Below are positions 17,963 through 27,689 of a stretch of 64,000 nt of DNA, in pieces; position 1 is the first letter of the stretch, and each line of letters begins with the position of its first letter. The notes beneath the pieces are model-generated. The model saw only the letters and a list, made by a program, of their open reading frames with translations. It was not told where the DNA came from and searched no databases. The translations under genes were made by a program, and so were the position numbers. The stretch is from positions 1-64,000 of the forward strand of contig JBGUXY010000043.1 in the NCBI GenBank assembly GCA_045118335.1, given 5' to 3'. The DNA is from W1P20-047 sp045118335 (GTDB lineage Bacteria; Actinomycetota; Coriobacteriia; Coriobacteriales; Eggerthellaceae).

Positions 17963-18724
17963 ATGTTACTTGCTATCGACGTGGGCAACACGCAAACCGT
18001 TGTGGGCGTATACGAAGGCGAAGAACTACGCCATATGTGGCGGGTGAGCACAAGCGATGTGAAGACCGCCGACGAGATGGCCGTCGTTTTAGATGGCCTG
18101 TTCGGTTTGGCCAAGGTGAACGCACTCGATATCGACGGGGCTGTTTTGGCTACCGTCGTGCCAGCTCAGAAAGCCCTGTGGAAGAGAGTATGTCAGAGCG
18201 CTTTCGATGTCGAAGTGCTCTGCGTGGGAGCGGAAAACGCTTCTTCTGTGCTCGACATCTGTGCGCAGGGCACGGGAGCCGACCGTCTGGCAAACGCCGT
18301 TGCGGCCAAAGAGCTCTACGGCTTCCCGGTGGTGGTGGTCGACCTGGGCACCGCCACCGATATGGAGGTCGTCGATGCGCAGGGTCGCTTTTTAGGTGGC
18401 GTGATCGCTCCGGGCGTGGAAACGTCCATGAAGTCGCTGGTGAGGGGCACCGCGCTGCTGCCGGCAGTCGAGTTAGCCGATCCGGGGGCTGCTATCGGGG
18501 CGGATACGGTGAAGGCCATCCAGATAGGCGTGGTATCCGGCGAGGTCGACCGCATCGACGGTCTGGTCAAGCGCATCTGGCGGCAGTTGGGATACGAGTC
18601 GACCGTGGTTGCTACCGGTGGCATCTCGTCGACGATAGGGCCATTGTGCCAGACGGTGACCGTTATCAACCCCGAATTGACCTTACAGGGATTGCGCATC
18701 ATCTATTCCCGCCAGACCCACTAA
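17963..18724 (+). CDS. coaX: type III pantothenate kinase
   Basis: Phosphorylates pantothenate, the first step to coenzyme A. 253 residues. The phosphate-binding DVGNTQTVVG at the N-terminus, GADRLANAVAA, VVDLGTATDMEVVD and GGVIAPGVETS are typical of the CoaX (ASKHA-fold) family. I chose the ATG at 17963, where the family begins; GGGGGG lies 13 nt upstream. A TATTAT at 17909 could be part of its promoter, but the -35 is unclear. It is followed after 95 bp by fhs on the same strand. Confidence 0.93.
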   Translation: MLLAIDVGNTQTVVGVYEGEELRHMWRVSTSDVKTADEMAVVLDGLFGLAKVNALDIDGAVLATVVPAQKALWKRVCQSAFDVEVLCVGAENASSVLDICAQGTGADRLANAVAAKELYGFPVVVVDLGTATDMEVVDAQGRFLGGVIAPGVETSMKSLVRGTALLPAVELADPGAAIGADTVKAIQIGVVSGEVDRIDGLVKRIWRQLGYESTVVATGGISSTIGPLCQTVTVINPELTLQGLRIIYSRQTH

Positions 18725-18819
18725 AATAATGAAATCCAGCCATACCGCCCTTTCGGCGCCTCGTGCACGATAGGACAACGCTGCAAGCAACACAACGGAA
18801 GAGAAAGCGAAGGCCCGAC

Positions 18820-20487
18820 ATGTTGACCGACATTGAAATTGCCCAAGCAACCAAGCCCCTGCCCATCGAGGACGTAGCCCGCAAGGCCGGCGTACCGGAA
18901 AGCTATCTGGAGCGGTATGGCAGCTACAAGGCTAAAGTGGACTATAACCTGCTGCGCGACGAAGAGCATCAGGATGGCAAGCTGATCTTGGTCACCGCCA
19001 TCAACCCCACGCCTGCAGGCGAAGGCAAGACCACGACGACCGTGGGCTTGGCAGATGCCCTTTCCCTGCTTGACAAAAACGTGATCGTGGCACTGCGCGA
19101 GCCGTCGCTTGGGCCTGTCTTCGGTATCAAAGGCGGAGCTGCTGGTGGCGGATATGCCCAGGTCGTTCCCATGGAAGATATCAACTTGCACTTCACGGGC
19201 GACTTTCATGCCATCGGTGCTGCAAACAACCTGCTCGCCGCTTTGCTAGATGCCCATATCCACAATGGCAACGCATTGGGCATCGACACGCGCCGCATCA
19301 CCTGGAAGCGCGCCGTTGACATGAACGACCGCGCACTGCGCAACATCGTGATCGGCCTGGGCGGCAAGGCCCATGGCGTGCCGCGCGAAGACGGCTTCGA
19401 CATCACGGTCGCCAGCGAGATCATGGCCATCTTCTGCTTGGCCACGAGCATCACCGACCTGAAGGAGCGCCTGGGCCGCATCGTGGTGGCCTACAACTTC
19501 AACGACGAGCCCGTGACCGCCCACGACCTGAAGGCCGAAGGCGCGATGGCTGCCCTGCTCAAGGATGCCTTGAAGCCCAATCTGGTGCAGACCCTGGAAG
19601 GCACCCCGTCGTTTGTGCATGGTGGCCCGTTCGCCAACATCGCCCATGGCTGCAACTCCATCATGGCAACGCGCATGGCCATGGCCCTGGGCGACTATGC
19701 TGTGACCGAGGCCGGCTTCGGTGCCGATTTGGGCGCAGAGAAGTTCCTGGACATCAAATGCCGCCTGTGCGACCTGAAGCCCGACGCCGTGGTCGTGGTT
19801 GCCACCGTGCGCGCGCTGAAGAATCATGGTGGCGTGGCGAAAGCCGACCTCAACGAGGAAAACCTGGAGGCGTTGGAAGCCGGTCTGCCGAACCTGTTGC
19901 AGCATGTGTCGAATATTCGCGACGTCTATCAGCTTCCGTGCGTGGTGGCCATCAACGCGTTTCCCACCGACACGAAGGCCGAGCTCGACCTGGTAGAAGC
20001 CAAGTGCCGTGAGCTGGGCGTGAACGTGGCGCTCTCCGAGGTATGGGCGAAGGGCGGCAAGGGCGGCATCGCGCTGGCCGAAGAGGTCATCCGCCTGTGC
20101 GAAGAGCCCAACGACTTCCAGTTCGCCTATCCCAGCGACGCGAGCCTGTCCGAGAAGATCGAAGCCGTGGCAACGCGCATCTACCATGCCGATGGCGTGG
20201 ACTTCGACCCGAAGGTGGTAAAGGAAATCGCGAAGCTCGAGAGCCTGGGCTTCGGCGGCATGCCCGTGTGCCTGGCCAAAACCCAGTACAGCTTCAGCGA
20301 CGATGCCACCAAGCTGGGCGCCCCCAGCGGTTTCCGCGTGAAGGTGCGTGACATCAAGGTGTCGGCCGGCGCCGGCTTCGTAGTGGCGCTCACCGGCGAC
20401 ATCATGACCATGCCGGGACTGGGCAAAGCTCCCGCCGCCCACAAGATCGACGTCGACGAGACCGGAAAGATCACCGGGCTGTTCTAG
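18820..20487 (+). CDS. fhs: formate-tetrahydrofolate ligase
   Basis: ATP-dependent synthesis of 10-formyl-THF from formate; it supplies one-carbon units in anaerobes and is part of the methyl branch of the Wood-Ljungdahl pathway. 555 residues, full length. TPAGEGKTTTTVGL is the P-loop; LREPSLGPVFGIKGGAAGGG and FGADLGAEKFLDIKCR are hallmark stretches. I chose the ATG at 18820 (MLTDIEIAQ), preceded by GAAGG. No other Wood-Ljungdahl gene is near. A stem-loop region lies downstream at 20526-20604. Confidence 0.96.
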   Translation: MLTDIEIAQATKPLPIEDVARKAGVPESYLERYGSYKAKVDYNLLRDEEHQDGKLILVTAINPTPAGEGKTTTTVGLADALSLLDKNVIVALREPSLGPVFGIKGGAAGGGYAQVVPMEDINLHFTGDFHAIGAANNLLAALLDAHIHNGNALGIDTRRITWKRAVDMNDRALRNIVIGLGGKAHGVPREDGFDITVASEIMAIFCLATSITDLKERLGRIVVAYNFNDEPVTAHDLKAEGAMAALLKDALKPNLVQTLEGTPSFVHGGPFANIAHGCNSIMATRMAMALGDYAVTEAGFGADLGAEKFLDIKCRLCDLKPDAVVVVATVRALKNHGGVAKADLNEENLEALEAGLPNLLQHVSNIRDVYQLPCVVAINAFPTDTKAELDLVEAKCRELGVNVALSEVWAKGGKGGIALAEEVIRLCEEPNDFQFAYPSDASLSEKIEAVATRIYHADGVDFDPKVVKEIAKLESLGFGGMPVCLAKTQYSFSDDATKLGAPSGFRVKVRDIKVSAGAGFVVALTGDIMTMPGLGKAPAAHKIDVDETGKITGLF

Positions 20488-20525
20488 TACGCCGTTTTGC
20501 GAACCTCGGATCTGCTGACGTTGTA

Positions 20526-20604
20526 AAGCCCCTGGCACCCCACCTTGACCTTCGTTTAAGTGCGCTTCTGCGCAAGTTGGGTCAATCTGGGGTACCGGGG
20601 GCTT
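20526..20604. repeat. long imperfect hairpin downstream of fhs
   Basis: AAGCCCCTGGCACCCCA...TGACC (20526-20550) pairs imperfectly with GGTCA...TGGGGTACCGGGGGCTT (20580-20604), and TGCGC-TTCT-GCGCA forms an inner hairpin. It may end fhs transcription, although only a short pyrimidine tract (CTTCTTGC) follows. Confidence 0.4.
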
Positions 20605-20621
20605 CTTGCTGCCTTTGGTGG
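20597..20621 (+). repeat. 25-bp dispersed repeat, copy 2
   Basis: GGGGGCTTCTTGCTGCCTTT plus GGTGG, 23 of 25 positions identical to 12518-12542. It begins within the right arm of the hairpin after fhs. Confidence 0.3.
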
Positions 20622-20754
20622 CCCTGGGGTGTTGGAAGGCCCGCCAGTGCAAATCACGACGGCGCGAAGATGGTATGCGCTTTTGACGTTACCCGCTGAA
20701 GTGTGGAAACAAGGGCACTAACGTGCATAAACGCTTTGAATCATGCTATTTTGA

Positions 20755-20783
20755 TTTGCCGTAGCGATAACGAACGCTATTAT
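20755..20783 (+). promoter_or_regulatory. possible promoter for the LPXTG gene
   Basis: TTGCCG (20756-20761) and TATTAT (20778-20783) are 16 bp apart in an AT-rich stretch of the 369-bp gap. A second weak pair, TTGCAT (20797) and TATAGA (20822), lies closer to the gene with 19-bp spacing. Neither is a strong match. Confidence 0.3.
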
Positions 20784-20856
20784 GAGAATCGTAAATTTGC
20801 ATATCGAGGGTTTACTCAGGCTATAGACGTTGTGAGCATCATACTGGGGGGTAGAG

Positions 20857-23800
20857 ATGAAACAACGGTCAACAAAGGGAAGCGTTGTTTCAGCAGCGAC
20901 GGCTGTCGTGGCCGTTTTCGTCATGCTGTGCATTGCCCATCTGCTCGTCTTGCCCGTAACTGCAACTGCCGAGGACATCGCCGGTTCGCAGACAGGTAAC
21001 GGGACGCCGGGAACCGAGGAGGCGACTGCTCCTTCGGATGAAGGCAAAGAGCCGGCTGGTGATTCGGGTACGTCTTCTTCTGACGCTGATTTAGAAAGCT
21101 CGGCTTTGGAAGGTGATGGCGCAAACGCCGAAGCGGGAGCAGATGCTGAACTTGCAGACGAAAGCCAAGCCGATGGTGATTCTGGCGCCGATCAGAGTAG
21201 CGAGTCTGCAGAAGGCTCCGAGCAGAATGCCGATATGCCAGAACAAGACTTGAGCCAAAAAGTCGATTTGGGTGGGCGTGCTGAACTTGAAGTGCGCATA
21301 CAAGCCAAAAAGGGCGTCCTGCCAAAAGGCACGAAGCTGGAGCTTAAGGAAGTTACCGAGGAGGACATCATTGATTTGATGATGTCCACTGCCGAATTGA
21401 AAGCCGGCATTGCCGTGGACGAGGCGGGCATCGCAGCGTTGAACATGGCGCTTAAAGATGCGAAGGGAAATGTCGTGCAGCCCAAGGGCAAGGTGCTCGT
21501 CACCATTACCTTTTCAGAAATCGAGCCTGGAGTCGATTTCGCGGTCGTGAGCGTGAAGGAACCCGAAGGCCCCGACGGGCAACCCGAAGCCGACATCGTG
21601 GAACTGAAGGAAACCGATCCGGAAAGGGGCCAAATCAAATTCGAAACCGATGCCATATCCCCCTATGGCATCGTGTACGTGCCCGTTTCCGATGTCGGCT
21701 CCGAAGACGCCGATGCAACCGAGGGCAATACCGTCTCGGTCTTCGACGACGGAATCGAGCACGTCCTTTTGGTCACCCCAGACGAAGAGCCTTCTACGGC
21801 ATCCGCCCCTGCGCCAATCGGCGTCCCCCCAACCGAGATGCCCGCGCAGTCCTTCTTGGAAGATGTGGTCGCTGCCGACGGCTCCATCATCTCCGTGGCG
21901 GTAGATGCCGACGTCGGCGCCCTCCCCCGCGAAACCGCCCTGCAGGTCCAATCCGTGGTCGACGGCGAGACAATCGATGCCGCCAAGGCCGAGGTGGCAA
22001 GTCAAGAGGGCGTTCCCGAAGCCGGCATGCAGGCACAGGCCGTTGCAATAGCCTTTACCGATGCCGAGGGCAACCCCATCTCGCCTGCAACCGATGTTCA
22101 CGTGGCGCTTGTGGTTCCCGACATGAGCGAACAGAACCAGCTTGCCGTGGTCCATGTAGACGAAGCGGCGGGAGCCCAGCTGATTGATGATATCGAAGCC
22201 CATCCCAACCTGGGTGCCGCTTATTTCGACACCTCGACACCTGCGGTATATGCTCTGGTGGGTACGACAATCGAGCAGAACGTCTTGGCCAGCGACGGGA
22301 AGAACTACAAAGTTTCCGTGACGTACCGCGCGAATGCAGGCATTCCGGAAAACGCACAGCTTGCCGTCGAGGAAATACTTTCCGAGTCGGTGGGATACGG
22401 GCAGCTCAAAGACGATACGGCACAAACCCTGGGCGTTGATGCGACGTCTATATCCTATGCTCGCTTCTTCGACATCCGCATCGTTGATGGGGATGGCAAT
22501 GAAGTGCAGCCGGCATCGGGCAGCGCGGTCGAGGTGAAGGTGGAGCTCGCCGACTCGCAGAGCAGCAACTTGAGCGTCGTGCACTTCGGCGATCAAGCCG
22601 AAATCGTGGAAAGCGCCTCGCTTGAGGGCACGGTTTCTTTCGAGACGACGGGCTTTTCGGTATACGCGATCGTGGACGCCCCGGAGCCAGCACCGATAGG
22701 TGAAGCGCAAGTCGCATCGAGTCTCGACGAACTTGCCGCGGCATTGGCAAGCAACCCGAATGAAGCGTTCTATCTTTCCGTGACTCGTGGTGGTTCTACC
22801 GACAAGTATTTCAAGAACACGCTCAATGCAAAAGATTGCTTCAATCTAAGTGATGGCGATGCTCGGGCGGCGAGCAAGTGGTATTTCGAATCCGCTGGCA
22901 GCAACGGAGCATATCGCATCTACACATATGTAGGTGAGGACAAGAGCTACGTCAAGAACACATCGGGTAATCTAGTTGGGCTGGTGGAAAACTCGGCGGA
23001 TGCAACCGTCTTCGATATCAGCCAAGCCGCCGAAGGCCTGTTCTACTTCAAAGTGAAAGGGCAGAACAAGTGGCTGCAGTACTCCAAAGGTGGCGATGGA
23101 ATCCGCTTTTGGACCGACAAGAAGGACGCGGGGAATTCCCAGATAAAGATCACGTATGCCTCATCGCTTGCGATAGAAGATGACCCCTATGCCCTCGATG
23201 GCGTGTCCTACGGCATCGCATATCACAACCAGAGCGCGACGTCTGCGGCTTTGACCGCCAGTGCGCAGACGGTAAGCGGGCAGCAGCGCTTGCAAGGCCT
23301 TGACATGGTCATGCGCCCGGACGTGCTCGACAACGACGGCATCCTGCTCGTCGCCGAGAACAGCGATATCCAGTTCTGGACGTTCGAGAATGTCGAGGAG
23401 GACAACTACCATATCACCACCACAGTCGATGGCGCGAAGGCATACCTCACGATCGATGGCGGCAACGTCACGCTCGAAGACGCTCCCGACCCTGTCAAAT
23501 CCCTCATCCACGTTTCGCCGGGTACGGGTGAAAACGCGGGGAAGTGGAGCTTTTCTGCCAACGGCTATGCTTTGAACCTGCCAGGTGCTGTGGACAAGGG
23601 TTTCAACGGTACGTCTGGCACTGGCGCGACCACCTGGATGAACCTGGTCGAGCGTTCCGCGCTCAACGACGATGACTTCACGCTCTACAACGCCAAGAAG
23701 GTGAGCGTTTCCGATGAAGACAACGTTGGCAATGGGCAGCAAGTCATCGTCTACACACGCGTTTGGAACGATGTGAAGAAGCGATACGAGTTCTACGCCG

Positions 23801-26800
23801 TGGACCATGACGGTTCCCTCGTCTATTGCTACGATGCGGGAGATAGAATCGAGTGGATTGGCAGCAAGGTGAATACCGCGCTGTGGGAATTCACGGAATA
23901 CTACGACGACGACGGCAACCCGAACTTCTACTACGAACTGGAAAACGTCGCATACGGCAATTGCATTGCCCCGCAAATCCAAGACGGCCAGATACTTTCC
24001 GACGATGCAATCGGCGTGAACTTGGATGGACGCCGTTTGGGTAAAAGCTCCACCACCATCGTTGCCTGGGATGATTACAACTACGAATACGCAGGACTGA
24101 AGGTGGAAGATGGCCACGTCGTGTCGTGCCCGCTATCTGAAGCAGATGAGTTTTATTTCGCCATCGTCAGCCCGCAGCAAGACCCGCAACATGACGAGCT
24201 CACCGAAGTGGATACCATTGACAACAGCCGCTTCGGCATAAGCATGAGCATGATCGATTTCAACAATCCGCTTACAGGCGGCAGGGACTCCAGGCAAGCG
24301 GCGTTCATGGGCTCCGATGGTGGACCGGGCATGCTTTCCACAAACCTTGGGGAAGATGGCTATCCGACAAACGCGAGCGGGCAATCCCTTGCGGAGCTGT
24401 TTAGTCCCACGTCATCCGATCCCATGACGTCTGCCAACCACCTGTTCCTAACGAGCGTCTACAACGAGAGCGGATACTTCGAATACGACAGCACGCAGAA
24501 CTTCGCCCACTTAAACGACGACGGAAACTTCACGGTCTACGACCAGCTCGGTGCGATAACCGGTAACAGCGAGCACAAGAACACGCGCGAACATGGCCAG
24601 TTCATGCCCTACGACGATATCACGGCAGGTGGTTATGCGATTGACAGCAAGGGCAACGTGATCACCAACCGAACCGACGTGCTTGGCAACGAGCTTCCCG
24701 ATTCCAATGCGCGCAAGGGCGAAAGCCTCTATGACTTGGGCAACACGACCACGGTCGATTACTTTTTCGGCATGGAGATGTCGGCCAGCTTCACCCAGAC
24801 CGCAGATGGCAAAGACGCCTGGGGCCACGACATCATCTTCGAGTTCTCGGGCGATGACGACTTCTGGTTCTACGTCGATGGCGAGCTCGTGTTGGATCTG
24901 GGCGGCGTTCACTCGGCGCAGGTGGGTAGCGTGAACTTCCGTACTGGCGAGATCGTCAGCTCAAATGGCAATTCTACCCTCTACGATACCTTCATGAACA
25001 ACTACAGGGCCAGGGGAATGTCCGATGCGGACATCGCGAAGAAGCTCGATGGCGACCCGAACGACCCTGAAAACTATCCGGGTATCTTCACGACGAACGC
25101 CAACGGCCAGCGCGTGTTCAAGGACTACAGCAATCATACGATGCAGATGTATTTCATGGAACGCGGTGCCGGCGCGTCGAACCTGCACATGCGCTTCAAT
25201 CTTGCTGCCGTGGAACCTGGGACCTTCATCTTGGACAAGCAGCTTTCGGGAACCGACGAGCCGAATAACAACCTCATCGAATTCCCGTATCAGGTTTATT
25301 ACTTCGACGAAAACGACCTGGACGAGCGAACCCCCATTCTTTTGGGCGAGAAGACGGGCGATAACTACAACGTGCTCTACGAGGGGACGGTCAACCCCGT
25401 TCGCTTCGCCGGATCGTTTACCCCGGCAGGGGGATCGAAGCAATACGAAAACGTGTTCTTCCTGAAACCGGGGGAGTCGGCTCAAGTGAGGCTGCCGCAA
25501 AACGCAGGGCGCTACTACGTCGTGGAATGTGGTGTCAAGCCAGACATCTTTGACCATGTGCTTGTCAACGGTAACGAGATCGAGGGCTCCTCTGCTGATG
25601 GCAGTCGTCTCGATTTCGCAACGGCTCCGGAATCCCTAAAAGACCGGCAGCGGGTCGACTATGTCAACCATGTGGCAGATGGCGCCATGCGCACGCTGTC
25701 GATAACCAAGAAGGTCTACGACACCGATGGGGTGACGCTCATCCACTACCCAGATGACACCACGCCCTTCAGCTTTCGCTTGTATCTGGGAGATGAAAAC
25801 GCCGCCTCTGACAACTTGCCCTACGCGAGCATGTATTCCTACCACGTGAAGGATGCGGATGGCAACTATTGCCGGCGCGATGCGGCTAGCCAGCAGTTCG
25901 TCTCGTTAGGCAAAAGCGAATACGAGCTGCTCACAGACGAGGAGAAAGCCCAGGCCACCTTTGTCACCTCGATGTATGGCACCATTTCCAAGATTCCCAC
26001 CGACCATACCGTCGAGGTGCGCAACCTCATCGTGGCAACGCAGTACAAGGTGGAAGAGCGCAGCTCGGAAGTTCCGAGAGGGTATACGCGTCGCGATGCG
26101 GATGGATATGTGCGTACGGACGTGGAGCCGGACCTGCCGAAAAGCTATCCCGTAGCCGGGACTATTCAAGTAAACGAAGACCCGCAGATCGAGGTGCGCA
26201 ATCAGGTTGGCTGGGGCTTGACGGCGAAAAAGGTCTGGACCGATAGCGACTTCATGCAAAGCCACGACAGCATCTATTTTGCCGTGTACTTGGGTGACGA
26301 GCTTGTGGATGGCAGCGTTCGCCAGCTGAAAACGGGCGAGGACGAAATCTATTACTTCTTCGAGGACCTGCGTGACAACAACGATGTCACTCATAGATTC
26401 GATGAGTTCGTCGTCCGCGAGGTCACGATAAGCGAGACGAATCCAAGCGTTGATTCGGATGGCGTGGTCGGCAACCCGGGCACGGTGACCCCAATCGATG
26501 ATGGCGGTACTCTCACCATCGGCGGGACGCCTGCAAGGGGGGCGTACCACGCGAATGCCTACACCTACCAGGTAAGCTACGACGTGGGCGAATCCACTGG
26601 CCGCAACGAGAACGTCCGCACCGACACGGTCACGAACTCTCGCCCGGGCATCGAGCTGCACAAGACTGATTTGGACGGCAACGCCCTTGCCGGTGCAGTG
26701 TTCACGCTAAAGGATGCCAATGGCGAGGATGTAGGTGCCGTTTCCTATACTTCGGGTACAGATGGCCTGATCACCACCGCCTATGTGCCGCAGGGCACCT

Positions 26801-27474
26801 ACACGCTCGAGGAGACCAAGGCCCCAAGAGGGTATGTGGCTCTCGACGAACCGATGACCATCACGGTGGACGAGGACGATGGGGTCGAGGTAAGCGGCGT
26901 GCCTGACTATCTGTGCACGCTGGACACCGATAATCCCGCCATGTTGGCCACGATCACGGTGAAGGACCGGGCATCTGGCTTGCTGGTGCGCAAGGTCGAC
27001 TCTTCCACCAACCAAGGGCTTTCAGGTGTTCACTTTGCCCTGTACCCTCAGGTGTTCGACACTAGTGGAAGGCCGCGCAAGGACTACAGCCCAAAACCTG
27101 GCTTTGAGGATATCGTGACAGGTAGCAATGGCGTCTTGAGCGGAGTCGACATGGGTTTGGGGCCCGGAACGTATTATCTCGAGGAAACGCAGACCTTGCC
27201 GGGCTACAACCCCATGGTGGGTGATCTGTGCTTCACCATCGGGGAAAACGGAACCGTGACGGTTGAAGGCGGCGAACATGCTGGCTGGCTTGAAACGCAA
27301 ACCGATCCGATTACGAACGTGGTGTCATATGTCATCACGATTCCCAACATTGCGGGAACCGATCTTCCCAGAACCGGTGGTGTCGGAACGTTGCCCTTCC
27401 TGCTGGGTGGCGTTGCTCTGGTGGTGCTTTCCGTAGCCTGCCTGATGGCAAGGAGGAAGCTAGCCTGCCGCTAG
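20857..27474 (+). CDS. large LPXTG-anchored surface protein with fibro-slime and Cna-B-like domains
   Basis: Cell-wall protein of 2205 residues. A signal peptide (helix about 10-38) is followed by an acidic Ser/Glu/Ala-rich stretch (40-130). Three related beta modules come next (about 136-275, 331-465 and 478-605), each ending in a YGIVYV/VYALV/VYAIV motif. Unassigned modules fill 650-1290. A fibro-slime type domain (about 1297-1448) contains FSGDDDFWFYVDGELVLDLG. Five Cna-B/SpaA-like folds start near 1458, 1614, 1786, 1930 and 2041, with the KTD/EETKAPRGY pattern of isopeptide-bonded pilin domains. LPRTG is at 2170-2174, followed by a membrane helix and a basic tail. The ATG follows GGGGGGTAGAG. 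No sortase is in the window. Adhesion is inferred from architecture only. Confidence 0.9.
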   Translation: MKQRSTKGSVVSAATAVVAVFVMLCIAHLLVLPVTATAEDIAGSQTGNGTPGTEEATAPSDEGKEPAGDSGTSSSDADLESSALEGDGANAEAGADAELADESQADGDSGADQSSESAEGSEQNADMPEQDLSQKVDLGGRAELEVRIQAKKGVLPKGTKLELKEVTEEDIIDLMMSTAELKAGIAVDEAGIAALNMALKDAKGNVVQPKGKVLVTITFSEIEPGVDFAVVSVKEPEGPDGQPEADIVELKETDPERGQIKFETDAISPYGIVYVPVSDVGSEDADATEGNTVSVFDDGIEHVLLVTPDEEPSTASAPAPIGVPPTEMPAQSFLEDVVAADGSIISVAVDADVGALPRETALQVQSVVDGETIDAAKAEVASQEGVPEAGMQAQAVAIAFTDAEGNPISPATDVHVALVVPDMSEQNQLAVVHVDEAAGAQLIDDIEAHPNLGAAYFDTSTPAVYALVGTTIEQNVLASDGKNYKVSVTYRANAGIPENAQLAVEEILSESVGYGQLKDDTAQTLGVDATSISYARFFDIRIVDGDGNEVQPASGSAVEVKVELADSQSSNLSVVHFGDQAEIVESASLEGTVSFETTGFSVYAIVDAPEPAPIGEAQVASSLDELAAALASNPNEAFYLSVTRGGSTDKYFKNTLNAKDCFNLSDGDARAASKWYFESAGSNGAYRIYTYVGEDKSYVKNTSGNLVGLVENSADATVFDISQAAEGLFYFKVKGQNKWLQYSKGGDGIRFWTDKKDAGNSQIKITYASSLAIEDDPYALDGVSYGIAYHNQSATSAALTASAQTVSGQQRLQGLDMVMRPDVLDNDGILLVAENSDIQFWTFENVEEDNYHITTTVDGAKAYLTIDGGNVTLEDAPDPVKSLIHVSPGTGENAGKWSFSANGYALNLPGAVDKGFNGTSGTGATTWMNLVERSALNDDDFTLYNAKKVSVSDEDNVGNGQQVIVYTRVWNDVKKRYEFYAVDHDGSLVYCYDAGDRIEWIGSKVNTALWEFTEYYDDDGNPNFYYELENVAYGNCIAPQIQDGQILSDDAIGVNLDGRRLGKSSTTIVAWDDYNYEYAGLKVEDGHVVSCPLSEADEFYFAIVSPQQDPQHDELTEVDTIDNSRFGISMSMIDFNNPLTGGRDSRQAAFMGSDGGPGMLSTNLGEDGYPTNASGQSLAELFSPTSSDPMTSANHLFLTSVYNESGYFEYDSTQNFAHLNDDGNFTVYDQLGAITGNSEHKNTREHGQFMPYDDITAGGYAIDSKGNVITNRTDVLGNELPDSNARKGESLYDLGNTTTVDYFFGMEMSASFTQTADGKDAWGHDIIFEFSGDDDFWFYVDGELVLDLGGVHSAQVGSVNFRTGEIVSSNGNSTLYDTFMNNYRARGMSDADIAKKLDGDPNDPENYPGIFTTNANGQRVFKDYSNHTMQMYFMERGAGASNLHMRFNLAAVEPGTFILDKQLSGTDEPNNNLIEFPYQVYYFDENDLDERTPILLGEKTGDNYNVLYEGTVNPVRFAGSFTPAGGSKQYENVFFLKPGESAQVRLPQNAGRYYVVECGVKPDIFDHVLVNGNEIEGSSADGSRLDFATAPESLKDRQRVDYVNHVADGAMRTLSITKKVYDTDGVTLIHYPDDTTPFSFRLYLGDENAASDNLPYASMYSYHVKDADGNYCRRDAASQQFVSLGKSEYELLTDEEKAQATFVTSMYGTISKIPTDHTVEVRNLIVATQYKVEERSSEVPRGYTRRDADGYVRTDVEPDLPKSYPVAGTIQVNEDPQIEVRNQVGWGLTAKKVWTDSDFMQSHDSIYFAVYLGDELVDGSVRQLKTGEDEIYYFFEDLRDNNDVTHRFDEFVVREVTISETNPSVDSDGVVGNPGTVTPIDDGGTLTIGGTPARGAYHANAYTYQVSYDVGESTGRNENVRTDTVTNSRPGIELHKTDLDGNALAGAVFTLKDANGEDVGAVSYTSGTDGLITTAYVPQGTYTLEETKAPRGYVALDEPMTITVDEDDGVEVSGVPDYLCTLDTDNPAMLATITVKDRASGLLVRKVDSSTNQGLSGVHFALYPQVFDTSGRPRKDYSPKPGFEDIVTGSNGVLSGVDMGLGPGTYYLEETQTLPGYNPMVGDLCFTIGENGTVTVEGGEHAGWLETQTDPITNVVSYVITIPNIAGTDLPRTGGVGTLPFLLGGVALVVLSVACLMARRKLACR

Positions 27475-27481
27475 AGGGTTC

Positions 27482-27594
27482 CAGGGGGTGCCATTGGGGA
27501 CACTCCAAACGTCTCACCTCATACAAGCATTTTTGCACTCTTCATATCATAGAAGGAGGTGAGACGTTTGGAGTGTCCCCAATGGCACCCCCTG
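27482..27594. repeat. 39-bp perfect inverted repeat (MITE or giant hairpin)
   Basis: Positions 27482-27520 and 27556-27594 are perfect inverted copies (outer end CAGGGGGTGCCATTGGGGAC) around a 35-nt AT-rich loop. It begins 8 bp after the LPXTG stop codon and carries no gene. The sequence style resembles the GGGGACACTCC-type palindromes linked in other genomes to REP-associated transposases; none is in this window. Confidence 0.6.
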
Positions 27595-27689
27595 ATTGCG
27601 TTCTTTATCGCGATGGGGAAATGAGCCGATATTGCGTTTGTTTCGCCCGATTGGGGCAACTGGGTCGGGCTTGGCTTACAATGCGCATC

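Noticed and set aside
19246..20652. Antisense frame of 468 codons over fhs
   Set aside because: Shadow of fhs codon bias; no ribosome site and no recognisable protein.
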